Numbered from the stretch's first letter, positions 1-9,185 are shown. The stretch is DNA of 64,000 nucleotides from Chlorobium sp. N1 (GCF_004332115.1 NZ_SJPA01000005.1:1-64000); one strand, 5' to 3'. Made by a program: numbers and translations. The notes: generated by a model not told the origin, from the sequence alone.

Positions 1-179
1 GCCCGTGGGTTCCACAGCTTCGAAAGCTACCGAACCCGAATCCTGTTTTACTGCGGGAAGCTCGACATGGCAATCTGACAATGCAGTAGTTTGCCGAAGA
101 GCGACCCACTAAATTCGACGAAGGGCCAGTTTTTCTATGCCGCTCGCATCGTCAGAACTATCTTGATCCACCAGTCAAC

Positions 180-3100
180 GTGATCCGATGCGAACTGGCG
201 CCGTTCAGCCGTGAGGAAACGGCCGCCCATCTCAAGCAGAGGTTCTCAGACGCAAGCGAACACGATATCGATGAATTCCATCGCCTGAGTTCTCATAACC
301 CGCGCGTCCAGGCGCTCGCCCTGTCGCGTAATAATCTCCTTTCTGATACGTTGCGACTGCTTGGGCCCAATCCGACAACCGTCGAAGGCACGATTAAAAG
401 CTTGTTGGAAGGCGCCATCGCGAAGCTGAAGGATAGCGTCGGCCTCTTTGAAAAAGCCCAGTTCGACAAAATTTGTGCTGGTCTGGCGATCCTCCGCCCT
501 CTGATCCCGATTCCAATTTTGTCTCAAATGTCAGATGTTGATGAGCAGGCTATCAAAAGTTTTGCCATCGATTTAGGTCGACCGCTGCTCCTTGCCGGTG
601 ATACCATTCAATTTTTCGATGAACCTGCCGAGACGTGGTTTCGCAAGGAATTCAAGCCGCCGGCCGGTGCTATGGATGGGTTTATCGCGAATCTGATGCC
701 GCTGGCAACGAAAAGCGCTTACGTGGCATCGGTGCTGCCACAGTTGATGCTGGAGGCTGGGAAATTTTCCGAGCTTGTGGAATTAGCCCTCACCTCAGCA
801 GCACTTCCAGAAACGAGTCCGCTCGAAAAGCACGATGTTGAACTGCAACGTCTGCAAATTGCACTGAAAGCAGGGCTACGGTCGAAGCGCTATCTTGATG
901 CAGCCAAGCTTGCTCTGAAAGCAGGCGGCGAGACGGCCGGTTACGATCGGCAAAGAACAATTCTGCAAGCCAACACTGATCTGGCGGCAACGTTTCTGGA
1001 AACCGACCTTATTCAGGAAATCGTCTCCCGACGGATATTTGGCTCAGGCTGGCTCGGTTCACATCATGCCTATGAAGCGGCCTTTCTGTCAGGTCGTCCG
1101 GAACTTGTCAGTGATGCACGAAGCCGTCTGCGCATGGCCGAGGAGTGGTTGCGCAATTGGAGCCGATTGACCCCCGACGAGCGTAAAAATGAAGAGATTT
1201 CGGACCAAGATATCGTTGAGCTGACACTTGCCAATGTCAACATTCACGGCCCCGCAAGTGGCGCACACAGCCTTGGGTTCTGGCGACCGCGAGAAGTGTC
1301 ATTCCGCGTTGGCCGGTCCGTGGCGAGGCGTCTTATCGATCACGGGCGGATTCAGGATGTGGATACACTTGCCCTTGCTGCCGGGAACAATCTTTGGCTT
1401 GTGCTTGCTATCACCGTCGAACTCCGTGAGATTCAGCGGATACCGCCGGTCGAAGTTACGCACCGGGCCCTTCGACTTGTCTCCAGCAAGCGAGTGAATT
1501 TGATGAACGACCACGCATGGGATGATCAGGAAACAGCCCTCGGTTCGGTAACCGCACTGGTCGAAGCGGGGTTGCAACAGGCGGTATGCACTGCGGATGA
1601 GGCAGCGGCGGTGCTTACGCGTTATCTTCCGAGCGAGCCCCCTCGGGCGCTATCGTCGCGATTCACGAAGTCACGATTTCCGATACTTCAGGCGTATTGC
1701 TTGCGTGCGGCTTTACGGGGGCATGTACTGGACGTCCGCGACCTGGCCCATCCAGAGCTGCGGGCTGAGATAGACAAGAAAGCCCAGCATTCCACATCAC
1801 GCGATCTCCATGAGTTTCAGGAAGACATTGGCGCCCTGCTTCCGTGGCATCAGCTTTCGGCGTCAGTTTTTCTCGGTCGTGTGTCGATAGCATTGCTGGA
1901 CGACGAACTTAAAAGGACGTGCGAGGTGTCTAAGAGCGCGCGAAAAGCATACTATCTCGACGATTTCCACACATCAAACGAGATCGCTCTGCTGTGGTTG
2001 AACATTTTGCACCAACTCGACGCGGCGGATGAGTCAACATTGGCAGCCTTTTCGCAATGGAAGGACAGTCTGAGGAGGCAGCTCTTCACACCCACCCTGA
2101 CCACTCTCGCGCGGTTATGCGGTCAGAAAGAAGCAACAAGGGCAGCAGCGCTCAAATTTGCTCTCGAAGCGTTTAATCTCACCAAGGAAGAACGATCCGA
2201 TGCGGACAGCAAATCCGAAGGCTACATCGATGCAGCTCGCGCTATTCTTCTGGTGAGCAAGTCAGAAGCGGAAGCATATTTCAATGATGCAGTTGAGGTC
2301 GCGAGCAAGATTGGTGACGAGAATCTTTCACGCTGGGACGCCATTTTGGGCTTGGCGGATCGTGCCGCTCGTACTGACCGCCCCTCACCAGAGATCGCCT
2401 ATCATTTTGCGCGCTGTGCCGAACTAACGTACGATTATGTCCGAGATAAGCACTTTGATTGGGAATCCACCATCGAGGCACTCTGTGGCCTTTGCCCGGC
2501 GTCATCCTTGGCGATACTGAGCCGTTGGCGAGACCGAAATTTCGGATACTCTGAACGGATACTCCCTGTGGCTATAAGGCGACTGATTCAATGCGGAAGC
2601 TTGGATGCACGCGACGCACTGCCCCTAATCGGTTTTCGTGCACACTGGACATACGACCGATTACTCGAAAGCGTGCTATCAAAGTATTCAACACAAGCCG
2701 ATAAAGAGGCCGAGACCGCGCATCTTTATCGGTACATGCAATTCAACGAAGGAGATCTCTCTAGGTTCAAGGAAATTACTTCCAGGCATAACGTGACGAT
2801 AGATGGCCTCGATGAGGTTATTGCCTTTAATGAGACAAAAAAGAGTGCAGGCAGACGAGAGAAATACGAACAGGTTGACGGCCCAAATTATGTGCTAGCC
2901 AAGTCCGCGCGGGATTGGGATGGCGTGTTTTCTGGCTGCAATCTGACCAATGCCGATGGCCTTTCACAAGCCTTTGCAGCATTCAAAAATACTGAGTCGC
3001 CGTGGGATCACGATCAGTTTTTCGAGGAAGCCATCGGGCGCGTGCCGGTTGGCTCTGAAGCAGCCTTCATTCAGGCCATTGGCAACGTTCCTGAATTAGG

Positions 3101-5135
3101 TCTTTACCATTTTCGGACTTTCTTGGAGCAGGTTCCGGATGCATGGAAAGACCGACCATCGACAACGCGCGCACTTGCTTTTACGCTCAAAGTTTTTTGT
3201 CGCCGCTACTGCATGGAAATTGCGAAAAACCGATACTATGAAGTGCTGCCCTTCAAGACGGCCGGCACCTTGGCGGGGATGAGTGAAGTCGAAATAGTCG
3301 ATGTCGTGCTCGACGCCGTTGGAGAAGCACCCGACCTCGCGGATTCCAACCGACTCTTCTCGCTAGTTGGCCTAATTGCCATCAAGCTATCGGAAGACGA
3401 AGCACTGGAGGCTTTAAGCTTTGGCCTCGAACTCTTTACTCCGGTTTTGGAAGAAAAAGATGGGGATGGCCCATGGTCAAACGAGCTCTTGCCACCCACT
3501 GACGTTAAGGTTTCGCTGGCAGGTTACATCTGGGCGTCCATGGCAGCACCCGATGCCGTCATACGGTGGGAAGGCGCACATGTGGTTGTGGGACTTGTTG
3601 TCCTGGGACGACAAGATGTTCTCGGCCATGTTTTCAAGTTCGCTGCAGATAGGAAGAGCGGACCCTTTGCGGATGCGAGACTGCCTTTTTATATGCTACA
3701 TGCGCGTCAATGGTTCCTAATTGGCATCGCACGCGCTGCAGTCGAATCTCCAGCGGTACTTACGCCTTTTGCGAACCAGCTTGTGGATTGGGCTTTGAAT
3801 GACCAGCCTCACGTTCTGATCAGGCAGTTTTCCGCGCGAGCAGTGCTCACGCTCATTAATAATGGGGCTTTGGCAGACCGGGATAGTCTCAAGGATCGCC
3901 TTGACCACGTTAATGTATCACCACACTCTGTCGTTGAATCCAAATCCTTCGATCGCGTTCGTTATAAGAAAAAAGAGAAAACATATACCAACGAAGACGA
4001 TCGTTTTTACTTTGGTATCGACATCGGACCATATTGGTACGAACCTCTGGGCCGTGTGTTCGCAATGTCACAAAACGAGGTCGAGTCAGAGGCGCTTAAA
4101 ATAATCAGAAAGGACTTCGGTTACACAGCTAGCGGGCGATGGGATGAAGATGAGCGGAGCAGACGAAAGCTCTACGAAGACAATTACACCCGTCATTCCC
4201 ACGGTTCGTATCCACGTGCCGACACGCTCCATTTTTATCTTGCTTATCATGCTATGATGGTCGTTGCCGGAAACCTATTGGCCAGTAAGCCTACGCATCG
4301 CGATTCGGTACATTGCGAAGAAGATGAATTCGCAGACTGGCTCGACCGTCACGATCTATCACGAAAGGATGGGCGTTGGCTTTGGGATCGACGCGATCCG
4401 ACGCCGCAGGAACGCTCCGTTTGGCAGGATCGAAAGGAGGATGGCGACGCATATAGGAGTATCGCAGCAGAAGATTTCGACGAGGTGCTCAAGGCCACCA
4501 ATATGATTAACGTTTGGGGATACTGGACAGCTGCTGATTCCGAGAATGAGCAATCGACCCGTATCTACAGTGCGTTAGTGTCGCCCGATAAGTCGCTCTC
4601 GCTTCTCAGAGCACTCGGCACGGCTAAGAGCTTTTATGATTACGCGATACCGAGAGCGGGAAGTGATATGGAGATAGATAAGTTCGGTTTTTCGCTTAAG
4701 GGTTGGATAGTCGACAATAATGGAAACCAGGGATTGGATGGTCTTGATCGTTGGGCCGGGGGGATCAGTTTCCCTCCAGCGATGCCCGCGCGTCAAATCA
4801 TTGATGTGATGGGGCTCGAAACCGACTCGGATCGCAGACTTTGGAAAGATAGAGGGAAATCAGTTGTCATGGTATCCCAGGTATGGGGTCATTACGATGA
4901 GGCCAAGCACTACGAAAGCAGAAATCCGGAATGCGGAAGTCGTCTTCAAGGCTCGTTGGGCTTATTAACCTCGATGTTGGCCAAACTCGATCGTGATCTG
5001 ATTATTGAAGTGCAGATTGAGCGCCGTCGACGATATCAACCATACAAAAGCGGTGTTAATGATAACAAAAATCGAATTCCTACGAAAGCCAGACTCTACC
5101 TCCTCGGAGCAGATGGACAGTTTCGCACACTCTGA
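180..5135 (+). CDS. Giant STAND/NACHT-like protein, C-terminal part (probably broken at its 5' end)
   Basis: This is a 1651-residue frame starting at GTG. Its first residues (CELAPFSREETAAHL) look like the region just after the nucleotide-binding core of NACHT/STAND ATPases, where a strand is followed by a helical winged-helix segment. No Walker A or B motif lies in the frame, so the ATPase core must be upstream. The rest is a very long mostly helical region resembling TPR/HEAT-like sensor repeats, ending in a mixed tail. The same frame is open upstream from position 3 except for TAG at 87-89, and codons 90-179 encode plausible protein, so the true gene probably enters from outside the window. 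The next gene overlaps its 3' end by 23 bp. STAND proteins of this build often serve in phage defence (Avs family), but the exact family was not identified. Composition is more A+T-rich than the core genes. Confidence 0.6.
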   Translation: MIRCELAPFSREETAAHLKQRFSDASEHDIDEFHRLSSHNPRVQALALSRNNLLSDTLRLLGPNPTTVEGTIKSLLEGAIAKLKDSVGLFEKAQFDKICAGLAILRPLIPIPILSQMSDVDEQAIKSFAIDLGRPLLLAGDTIQFFDEPAETWFRKEFKPPAGAMDGFIANLMPLATKSAYVASVLPQLMLEAGKFSELVELALTSAALPETSPLEKHDVELQRLQIALKAGLRSKRYLDAAKLALKAGGETAGYDRQRTILQANTDLAATFLETDLIQEIVSRRIFGSGWLGSHHAYEAAFLSGRPELVSDARSRLRMAEEWLRNWSRLTPDERKNEEISDQDIVELTLANVNIHGPASGAHSLGFWRPREVSFRVGRSVARRLIDHGRIQDVDTLALAAGNNLWLVLAITVELREIQRIPPVEVTHRALRLVSSKRVNLMNDHAWDDQETALGSVTALVEAGLQQAVCTADEAAAVLTRYLPSEPPRALSSRFTKSRFPILQAYCLRAALRGHVLDVRDLAHPELRAEIDKKAQHSTSRDLHEFQEDIGALLPWHQLSASVFLGRVSIALLDDELKRTCEVSKSARKAYYLDDFHTSNEIALLWLNILHQLDAADESTLAAFSQWKDSLRRQLFTPTLTTLARLCGQKEATRAAALKFALEAFNLTKEERSDADSKSEGYIDAARAILLVSKSEAEAYFNDAVEVASKIGDENLSRWDAILGLADRAARTDRPSPEIAYHFARCAELTYDYVRDKHFDWESTIEALCGLCPASSLAILSRWRDRNFGYSERILPVAIRRLIQCGSLDARDALPLIGFRAHWTYDRLLESVLSKYSTQADKEAETAHLYRYMQFNEGDLSRFKEITSRHNVTIDGLDEVIAFNETKKSAGRREKYEQVDGPNYVLAKSARDWDGVFSGCNLTNADGLSQAFAAFKNTESPWDHDQFFEEAIGRVPVGSEAAFIQAIGNVPELGLYHFRTFLEQVPDAWKDRPSTTRALAFTLKVFCRRYCMEIAKNRYYEVLPFKTAGTLAGMSEVEIVDVVLDAVGEAPDLADSNRLFSLVGLIAIKLSEDEALEALSFGLELFTPVLEEKDGDGPWSNELLPPTDVKVSLAGYIWASMAAPDAVIRWEGAHVVVGLVVLGRQDVLGHVFKFAADRKSGPFADARLPFYMLHARQWFLIGIARAAVESPAVLTPFANQLVDWALNDQPHVLIRQFSARAVLTLINNGALADRDSLKDRLDHVNVSPHSVVESKSFDRVRYKKKEKTYTNEDDRFYFGIDIGPYWYEPLGRVFAMSQNEVESEALKIIRKDFGYTASGRWDEDERSRRKLYEDNYTRHSHGSYPRADTLHFYLAYHAMMVVAGNLLASKPTHRDSVHCEEDEFADWLDRHDLSRKDGRWLWDRRDPTPQERSVWQDRKEDGDAYRSIAAEDFDEVLKATNMINVWGYWTAADSENEQSTRIYSALVSPDKSLSLLRALGTAKSFYDYAIPRAGSDMEIDKFGFSLKGWIVDNNGNQGLDGLDRWAGGISFPPAMPARQIIDVMGLETDSDRRLWKDRGKSVVMVSQVWGHYDEAKHYESRNPECGSRLQGSLGLLTSMLAKLDRDLIIEVQIERRRRYQPYKSGVNDNKNRIPTKARLYLLGADGQFRTL

Positions 5136-5865
5136 ACGCATTTTGGCTTTAGGCCGCAAACTGGTAGAGGAACTTGGGATAGAGCCATCAGTGGATACCC
5201 TTGACCGTTGGATGGCGCATTATATCGCCGATCTTATCGTCAAGGCGGAAAACGCAACGGACGAAGAGAAGAGTTTGGCCGAACAGAATTGTTTCGAAGC
5301 GATTATGGTGCTTTGGAAACATCGTGCAGAATTGCCAAATGGTAAACGTCCTTTTGAAAATTTAGAACCAGTCATTCGCGCTATCGAAAGTCTCGATCCG
5401 GAAAATGAAACTCCTCGCTACTTTCGTTCATCCCGCTGGCCAAACGAGAAAAACACGGAACAATCTGAAGCGGATAGTTGGCTTGCCATGGTAGACGGGC
5501 TTGATTACTCGGCGAAGGTACTTATCGGGTATTGTCTGTCTGAAGCAGCACGGGCTGCAGTGGACAAGTCCGTGGAGTGGGTCAAACTCGCAGATGCCGC
5601 AGAGGCTGAACAAGGTGTCCCGGAAATCGTGATCCGTTTCGTTTCGAGTAATGCGGATCTCGGAAAGGATCTCTACCCCAATGCCGATGTTCGGCGGCGA
5701 CAGCAAGAAAAAATTAAACGGTTAGAAGGCTTCATGAAGCTGGCCGAGTCAGTTGCATCCGATTTGAAAGCTAAGCTCGAATCCTTCCCACTTCCTGAAG
5801 AAGACGTTGATATTACTGCTGAGACGTTGTCCAAGTCCGAACCCAAAGATCCGGGGGACATCTGA
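5113..5865 (+). CDS. Partner protein of the STAND-like gene, function unknown
   Basis: This is a 250-residue protein. The ATG at 5113 is preferred over the in-frame start at 5005 because GGAG lies a few bases before it and it leaves only a 23-bp overlap with the STAND-like gene, as expected for translational coupling. It has no signal peptide or membrane segment. The N-terminal part is helical and acidic (HSERILALGRKLVEEL), the middle contains two Trp-rich patches, and a charged coiled-coil-like helix near residues 190-220 (RRRQQEKIKRLEGFMKLAE) precedes an acidic tail. No family was recognised. Its conserved-looking coupling to the large protein suggests an accessory or regulatory subunit of the same system, which is inference. 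Its stop codon overlaps the start of the stub at 5865 (TGATG). Confidence 0.7.
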   Translation: MDSFAHSERILALGRKLVEELGIEPSVDTLDRWMAHYIADLIVKAENATDEEKSLAEQNCFEAIMVLWKHRAELPNGKRPFENLEPVIRAIESLDPENETPRYFRSSRWPNEKNTEQSEADSWLAMVDGLDYSAKVLIGYCLSEAARAAVDKSVEWVKLADAAEAEQGVPEIVIRFVSSNADLGKDLYPNADVRRRQQEKIKRLEGFMKLAESVASDLKAKLESFPLPEEDVDITAETLSKSEPKDPGDI

Positions 5866-5927
5866 TGAGTTTGTTCATCGAATCGAGCGTAGAAAAGGCT
5901 GCTCTCGCCGGGTTGGAAAGCATGTAG
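5865..5927 (+). pseudogene. Truncated gene start resembling a type I restriction R subunit (HsdR-like)
   Basis: An ATG overlaps the TGA of the preceding gene and opens a 20-codon frame, MSLFIESSVEKAALAGLESM, ended by TAG at 5925-5927. The pattern VEkAALagLES is what many HsdR-like restriction/helicase proteins show at their extreme N-terminus, just before the PD-(D/E)xK nuclease domain. The homology ends abruptly where an IS-like end begins at about 5923. The simplest reading is a third operon gene, a nuclease/helicase, removed by insertion or deletion. The assignment rests on only about 15 residues, so the family call is tentative. The fact of a coupled but aborted third gene is clearer. Confidence 0.4.
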
Positions 5928-5948
5928 TGGACCCCGATTTTCAGACAG
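5923..5948. mobile_element. Possible terminal inverted repeat of an IS3-like element (remnant)
   Basis: The 26 bp starting TGTAGTGGACCCC and continuing with a TTTTC..GACA pattern resemble the ends of IS3-family elements. They begin exactly where the HsdR-like stub stops making sense. No transposase frame and no second end were found in the following 600 bp, so at most a solo end or deletion scar is present. This rests on pattern resemblance only. Confidence 0.25.
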
Positions 5949-6005
5949 TTGATTAAGGTGGTAACTTGTTCAATAAACCTTCCTGTTGATGCATAACAAC
6001 ATCAG

Positions 6006-6061
6006 TCACCCGACCCGACCTTGGGGGATTGGATTCGGCAGTAGTTTCGTCGGGCGGGTGA
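6006..6061. repeat. Imperfect inverted repeat (13 bp with one bulge)
   Basis: TCACCCGACCCGAC at 6006-6019 pairs with GTCGGGCGGGTGA at 6049-6061, leaving one bulged A and a 29-base loop. There is no T tract, so it is not an obvious terminator. It could be an IS-internal or attachment-type structure. Confidence 0.4.
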
Positions 6062-6102
6062 TGATGAGCGCTCAGTATCTGATGACTCTTTTTATGTAAT
6101 GA

Positions 6103-6129
6103 TTGTTGTATAATATTAGTTATGTAAAG
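6103..6129 (+). promoter_or_regulatory. Promoter-like sequence, copy 1 of a 27-bp repeat
   Basis: The block begins TTGTTGTATAATAT and ends TTATGTAAAG. It contains a perfect TATAAT and matches 25 of 27 positions with 42310-42336. No intact gene follows. It is probably the promoter/operator of a lost toxin-antitoxin or similar module. Confidence 0.45.
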
Positions 6130-6141
6130 CTAATATATTAG
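6130..6141. repeat. 12-bp perfect palindrome CTAATATATTAG
   Basis: The palindrome directly abuts the promoter-like repeat and sits where an operator for an autoregulatory antitoxin would lie. It is absent from the second copy of the repeat at 42310. Confidence 0.4.
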
Positions 6142-6357
6142 TAATCCCTCAAAACATAGGCCCAGCCTCGCCATCCAGACCACCCGCAGAGTCCGTATAT
6201 CTTAATCCGAAACGATATCGACATGATTCCCGCGCTGGTTCCTTCGATGAACACGTTTTCCGTTCACCTTTCTACTCGTCATTTACCACTCTCTCTTACC
6301 TTGTCCTCGCGTATTTCGCTTGAATTACTTGGGGTCATTTTGTACATTTTAGGTAAC

Positions 6358-6410
6358 AAAACCCGTTAAGGCTATGCGCGCAAGCGTGCCCTCAAACTGG
6401 CGGGTTTTTT
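6358..6410 (+). terminator. Terminator-like inverted repeat with T tract
   Basis: AAAACCCG at 6358-6365 pairs with CGGGTTTT at 6401-6408 and is followed by more T residues. The 35-base loop can form an inner GC-rich hairpin. No gene directly upstream uses it, so it may be the terminator of a deleted plus-strand gene. Confidence 0.4.
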
Positions 6411-6523
6411 TATGCTGGATTATATGGCCTCCCCCTTCACAAAGCAGCCCAAAACCTGGGAAGATCACATATCCCTTCTTGAGAGTCGAGGAATGGTTTT
6501 TGGCGATCCCTACACTCTCAGCC

Positions 6524-7354
6524 ATGAAATCTAACATCCGCTCCTTCGCCGGACTTCTGTTGATCACTGTCCTGTTGGTAGTTCTAGGAATGGCTTTTTT
6601 TATTGAGCCCGCCCGCATGGAGGTGACCTACCATGATATGCGTCATCAATCTGATGATCAGGGTTTACGACTTGTTCAACTTTCTGACCTCCACCTCCAA
6701 GCCGTCGGAAAGCATGAAAAGGCACTGGTGAACCAAGTGAAGGAATTGCGGCCTGATCTGGTGGTCTTGACTGGTGACATGATTGATCGTGCTGACGCGT
6801 TACCGTTGCTGCAAGCGTTTGTGGAAGATCTTGGTCCGATTCCCCTGATTGCAGTCCCCGGCAACTGGGAGCATTGGAGCGATGTGGACTTCTCGGAATT
6901 GCGCGCCGCCATTGAGAATCGGCAGGGAAACCGACTCCTTGTCAACGGACAGTCATCATTCACGAAAGGAAAGCGCACAATTCAGCTGATAGGCCTTGAT
7001 GACTTCACCGGCGGGAACCCTGACCTGGAGCTGTTGGAGCGAACCGGGTCCTTGCACAGGGAAAACGTAGCCACAACCGTCCTGTTGCAACATTCGCCCG
7101 GATTTTTCGACTTGCCGGAAGTACCCCGACTTATGGGATCAGGTCGATTTCCCTTATGCCTGTCTGGACACACCCATGGAGGACAAATTACGATTGGGAG
7201 GTGGGCACCGTTTACTCCAGGAGGAAGCGGTCATTTTGTAGCTGGTTTCTACGATATCCCCGGTAGCAGACTCTACGTGTCCAGAGGGATAGGAATGTCA
7301 ATCATTGCTGCCCGCCTAGGTTCACGCCCTGAAATTGCCGTGTTCGATCTTTAA
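6524..7354 (+). CDS. Membrane-anchored calcineurin-like metallophosphoesterase (YkuE-like)
   Basis: This 276-residue protein has one N-terminal membrane segment (about residues 8-27) and a calcineurin-like phosphoesterase domain outside it. Metal-binding motifs are visible in order: SDLHL (Asp55, His57), GDMID (Asp85), PGNWEHW (Asn114) and GHTHGGQ near residue 215. The Trp in place of His in the GNH motif occurs in YkuE-type enzymes. The family hydrolyses phosphomonoesters or diesters, in some cases lipid A or UDP-diacylglucosamine precursors; the substrate here is unknown. ATG 6524 is chosen because it directly precedes the membrane segment, while the longer in-frame extension to 6374 runs through the terminator-like repeat. 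It appears to be a single-gene unit. Confidence 0.8.
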   Translation: MKSNIRSFAGLLLITVLLVVLGMAFFIEPARMEVTYHDMRHQSDDQGLRLVQLSDLHLQAVGKHEKALVNQVKELRPDLVVLTGDMIDRADALPLLQAFVEDLGPIPLIAVPGNWEHWSDVDFSELRAAIENRQGNRLLVNGQSSFTKGKRTIQLIGLDDFTGGNPDLELLERTGSLHRENVATTVLLQHSPGFFDLPEVPRLMGSGRFPLCLSGHTHGGQITIGRWAPFTPGGSGHFVAGFYDIPGSRLYVSRGIGMSIIAARLGSRPEIAVFDL

Positions 7355-7426
7355 TGGTCGGGCACCGACCGTATCCTACCACCACGCATTCCCATTAAAA
7401 TCAGCGGAGCGCCGAAAAAGTTTGGA

Positions 7427-8044
7427 GTGATAATTTTTCTGGCTGTTATTGTTTTTCCGACCATGGTCATGGCTCGCCACACAGTTAAGATAGGGAACAC
7501 CCTGGATGTCAAGATGGTGACAGCCGTACAAACGGCTTGTATTCCGACAGGGGATGATATTTTCGGCGGGAACTTTGATGTTAAAAAGATGATAGACATT
7601 GCTTCAAGTGGAGGGCTTCACAAGGGGGCGGTCCAGACACACATTGCCGGTCCCCATGGCGATAACACATATGAAACCCCCTCGCACTGTTTGACGGCTT
7701 TCGGTAAAGAGCCTGCCTTCTGGACGGTGGCCGTGGCCTTTTACAAGGACGGGTCATTGTATGTCGGGCGGATGCCTTCGGGGCGTCTCCCCTATATGCC
7801 GGTGCATCACCTTAACAATTTCAGTGTCAGAAAAGTTGGTAACAGTTATCGTTTTGTCTGCGTTGACAGCCACTGCGGCGGGGGGATTCTTGCTGGGGAA
7901 AGGGGGATTCCTGCCGGGGAAATCAAAGAGGTTGCCAACATGGCCCAGGCAAAGATTCTGTGGAGCATATACACGGGCGATATGGGCGGAGCATTGAATG
8001 ATCACTTAGCAGAAGTGAAGCCCCATCGCCCATCTTTCTGGTAG
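7427..8044 (+). CDS. Predicted secreted protein of unknown function
   Basis: This 205-residue frame starts at GTG with GGAG just upstream. The first 16 residues are hydrophobic and end near MVMA, consistent with a signal peptide. The mature part has four or five cysteines, including the motif CVDSHCGGG near residue 145, which could form a disulfide or bind metal or cofactor. I recognise no family. Composition is A+T-richer than the genes to its right. The gene lies alone between the phosphoesterase and the hydrolase and may belong to the same acquired block. Confidence 0.55.
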   Translation: MIIFLAVIVFPTMVMARHTVKIGNTLDVKMVTAVQTACIPTGDDIFGGNFDVKKMIDIASSGGLHKGAVQTHIAGPHGDNTYETPSHCLTAFGKEPAFWTVAVAFYKDGSLYVGRMPSGRLPYMPVHHLNNFSVRKVGNSYRFVCVDSHCGGGILAGERGIPAGEIKEVANMAQAKILWSIYTGDMGGALNDHLAEVKPHRPSFW

Positions 8045-8101
8045 GGTATAGGACAGGGGTCACGAAAAAACTACTGCTTAAATCATCTCCTCGGGGAAAA
8101 A

Positions 8102-9019
8102 ATGAATCAACAGGAATTAATGCCCGTGATCATTGCTGATCCGGTTACCGTCGAGACCAAGGCCGGTATGATTGAATATTCATTGGCTGGATCTGATGGC
8201 CCGGTCGTCATGGTCATCCACGGTGGTCTCGGCGGGCATGACCAGGCCATGGCGATTGCCGCCCGATGGATCGACACATCGAAGTATCGCATTCTTTGCC
8301 CTTCGCGCCCCGGATACCTCGGCACGCCCCTCGAGAGCGGCCGCACGATGGAGGAGCAGGCGGATCTTCTGGCCGCGCTTCTCGACACCCTTGGTATCGG
8401 GAAGGTCTCGGTCGTCAGCGCATCGGCAGGAGGGCCTCCGGGGTATTTCTTCGCCATGCGCCATCCCGACCGGATTTCGGCACTCGTCGCCATCGACGCG
8501 GTCAGCGGATTCTACGAGCTTCCCGAAAAGGTCGGTCCGGTCGCTGAAGCCCTCTTTCTCAACAGCCTTGGCCAGAAAATCACCAACCTGATGGAAAAGG
8601 TGAGCCCGGCCTCCTTCCTGAAGCAGCTGTTCATGAGCGAGGCTTACTACACCAAGTCTCAGATGAACGAGCAGGTTGCTTCCGCCATGCAGGATCCCCG
8701 CCAGCTCGAGTTCGTGCACGCCTTCATGCAGACGATGTTCCCGTACCATACGAGAAAAGAGGGGACGGAGAACGACGTGGCGGTGTTCGCCACCTACACG
8801 CGCATCCCGCTCGGTGCCATCAACTGCCCGACGCTCGTCGTGCACGGGACGCACGACGCCGACGTGAAGTTCTGGGACGGGGTCTACGCCTACGAAAGCA
8901 TCGAGGGGGCCCGGCGCCACTGGATCGAGTACGGCTCACACCTCGGGTTCTGGGTCAGCCCCGGAGCGGCAGAGGCGCAGGCTGTGGCTGCCGGGTTCCT
9001 AGAGCGCCACGCCGGATGA
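8102..9019 (+). CDS. Alpha/beta hydrolase
   Basis: This 305-residue protein has the alpha/beta-hydrolase pattern. An HGG oxyanion motif lies near residues 40-42, and the nucleophile elbow SASAG (Ser108) sits where the family has GxSxG, with the first Gly replaced by Ser. The acid is in HGTHDADVKF near residue 255 and the catalytic His in GSHLGFW near residue 280. There is no signal peptide. Such enzymes hydrolyse esters, C-C bonds or haloalkanes; substrate cannot be inferred. GC content rises to the core-genome level within this gene, so it marks the right edge of the A+T-rich block. Confidence 0.8.
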   Translation: MNQQELMPVIIADPVTVETKAGMIEYSLAGSDGPVVMVIHGGLGGHDQAMAIAARWIDTSKYRILCPSRPGYLGTPLESGRTMEEQADLLAALLDTLGIGKVSVVSASAGGPPGYFFAMRHPDRISALVAIDAVSGFYELPEKVGPVAEALFLNSLGQKITNLMEKVSPASFLKQLFMSEAYYTKSQMNEQVASAMQDPRQLEFVHAFMQTMFPYHTRKEGTENDVAVFATYTRIPLGAINCPTLVVHGTHDADVKFWDGVYAYESIEGARRHWIEYGSHLGFWVSPGAAEAQAVAAGFLERHAG

Positions 9020-9185
9020 AGAGCCTCATGAATGGCGCACGTGCGCTATTAAGAAATGATAGTAAGGAATGATAAGAACCTGTTATGGATTCTCTCTTTG
9101 ACAGCATAAAGCGCGGGTTGGAGGAAGCCGTTGCCTGCATGCAGGGGTGTGAGGACGGCGCAAGGGTACACCGTTACTCCTCAAA

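Larger units (their letters stand above)
5928..6523. other. Gene-poor A+T-rich region between the defence-like island and the phosphoesterase
   Basis: These roughly 600 bp contain no convincing gene. They hold an imperfect hairpin (6006-6061), a promoter-like 27-bp sequence repeated at 42310 (6103-6129), a 12-bp palindrome (6130-6141) and a terminator-like inverted repeat with a T tract (6358-6410). The mixture looks like scar tissue from lost mobile or toxin-antitoxin genes. Confidence 0.6.
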
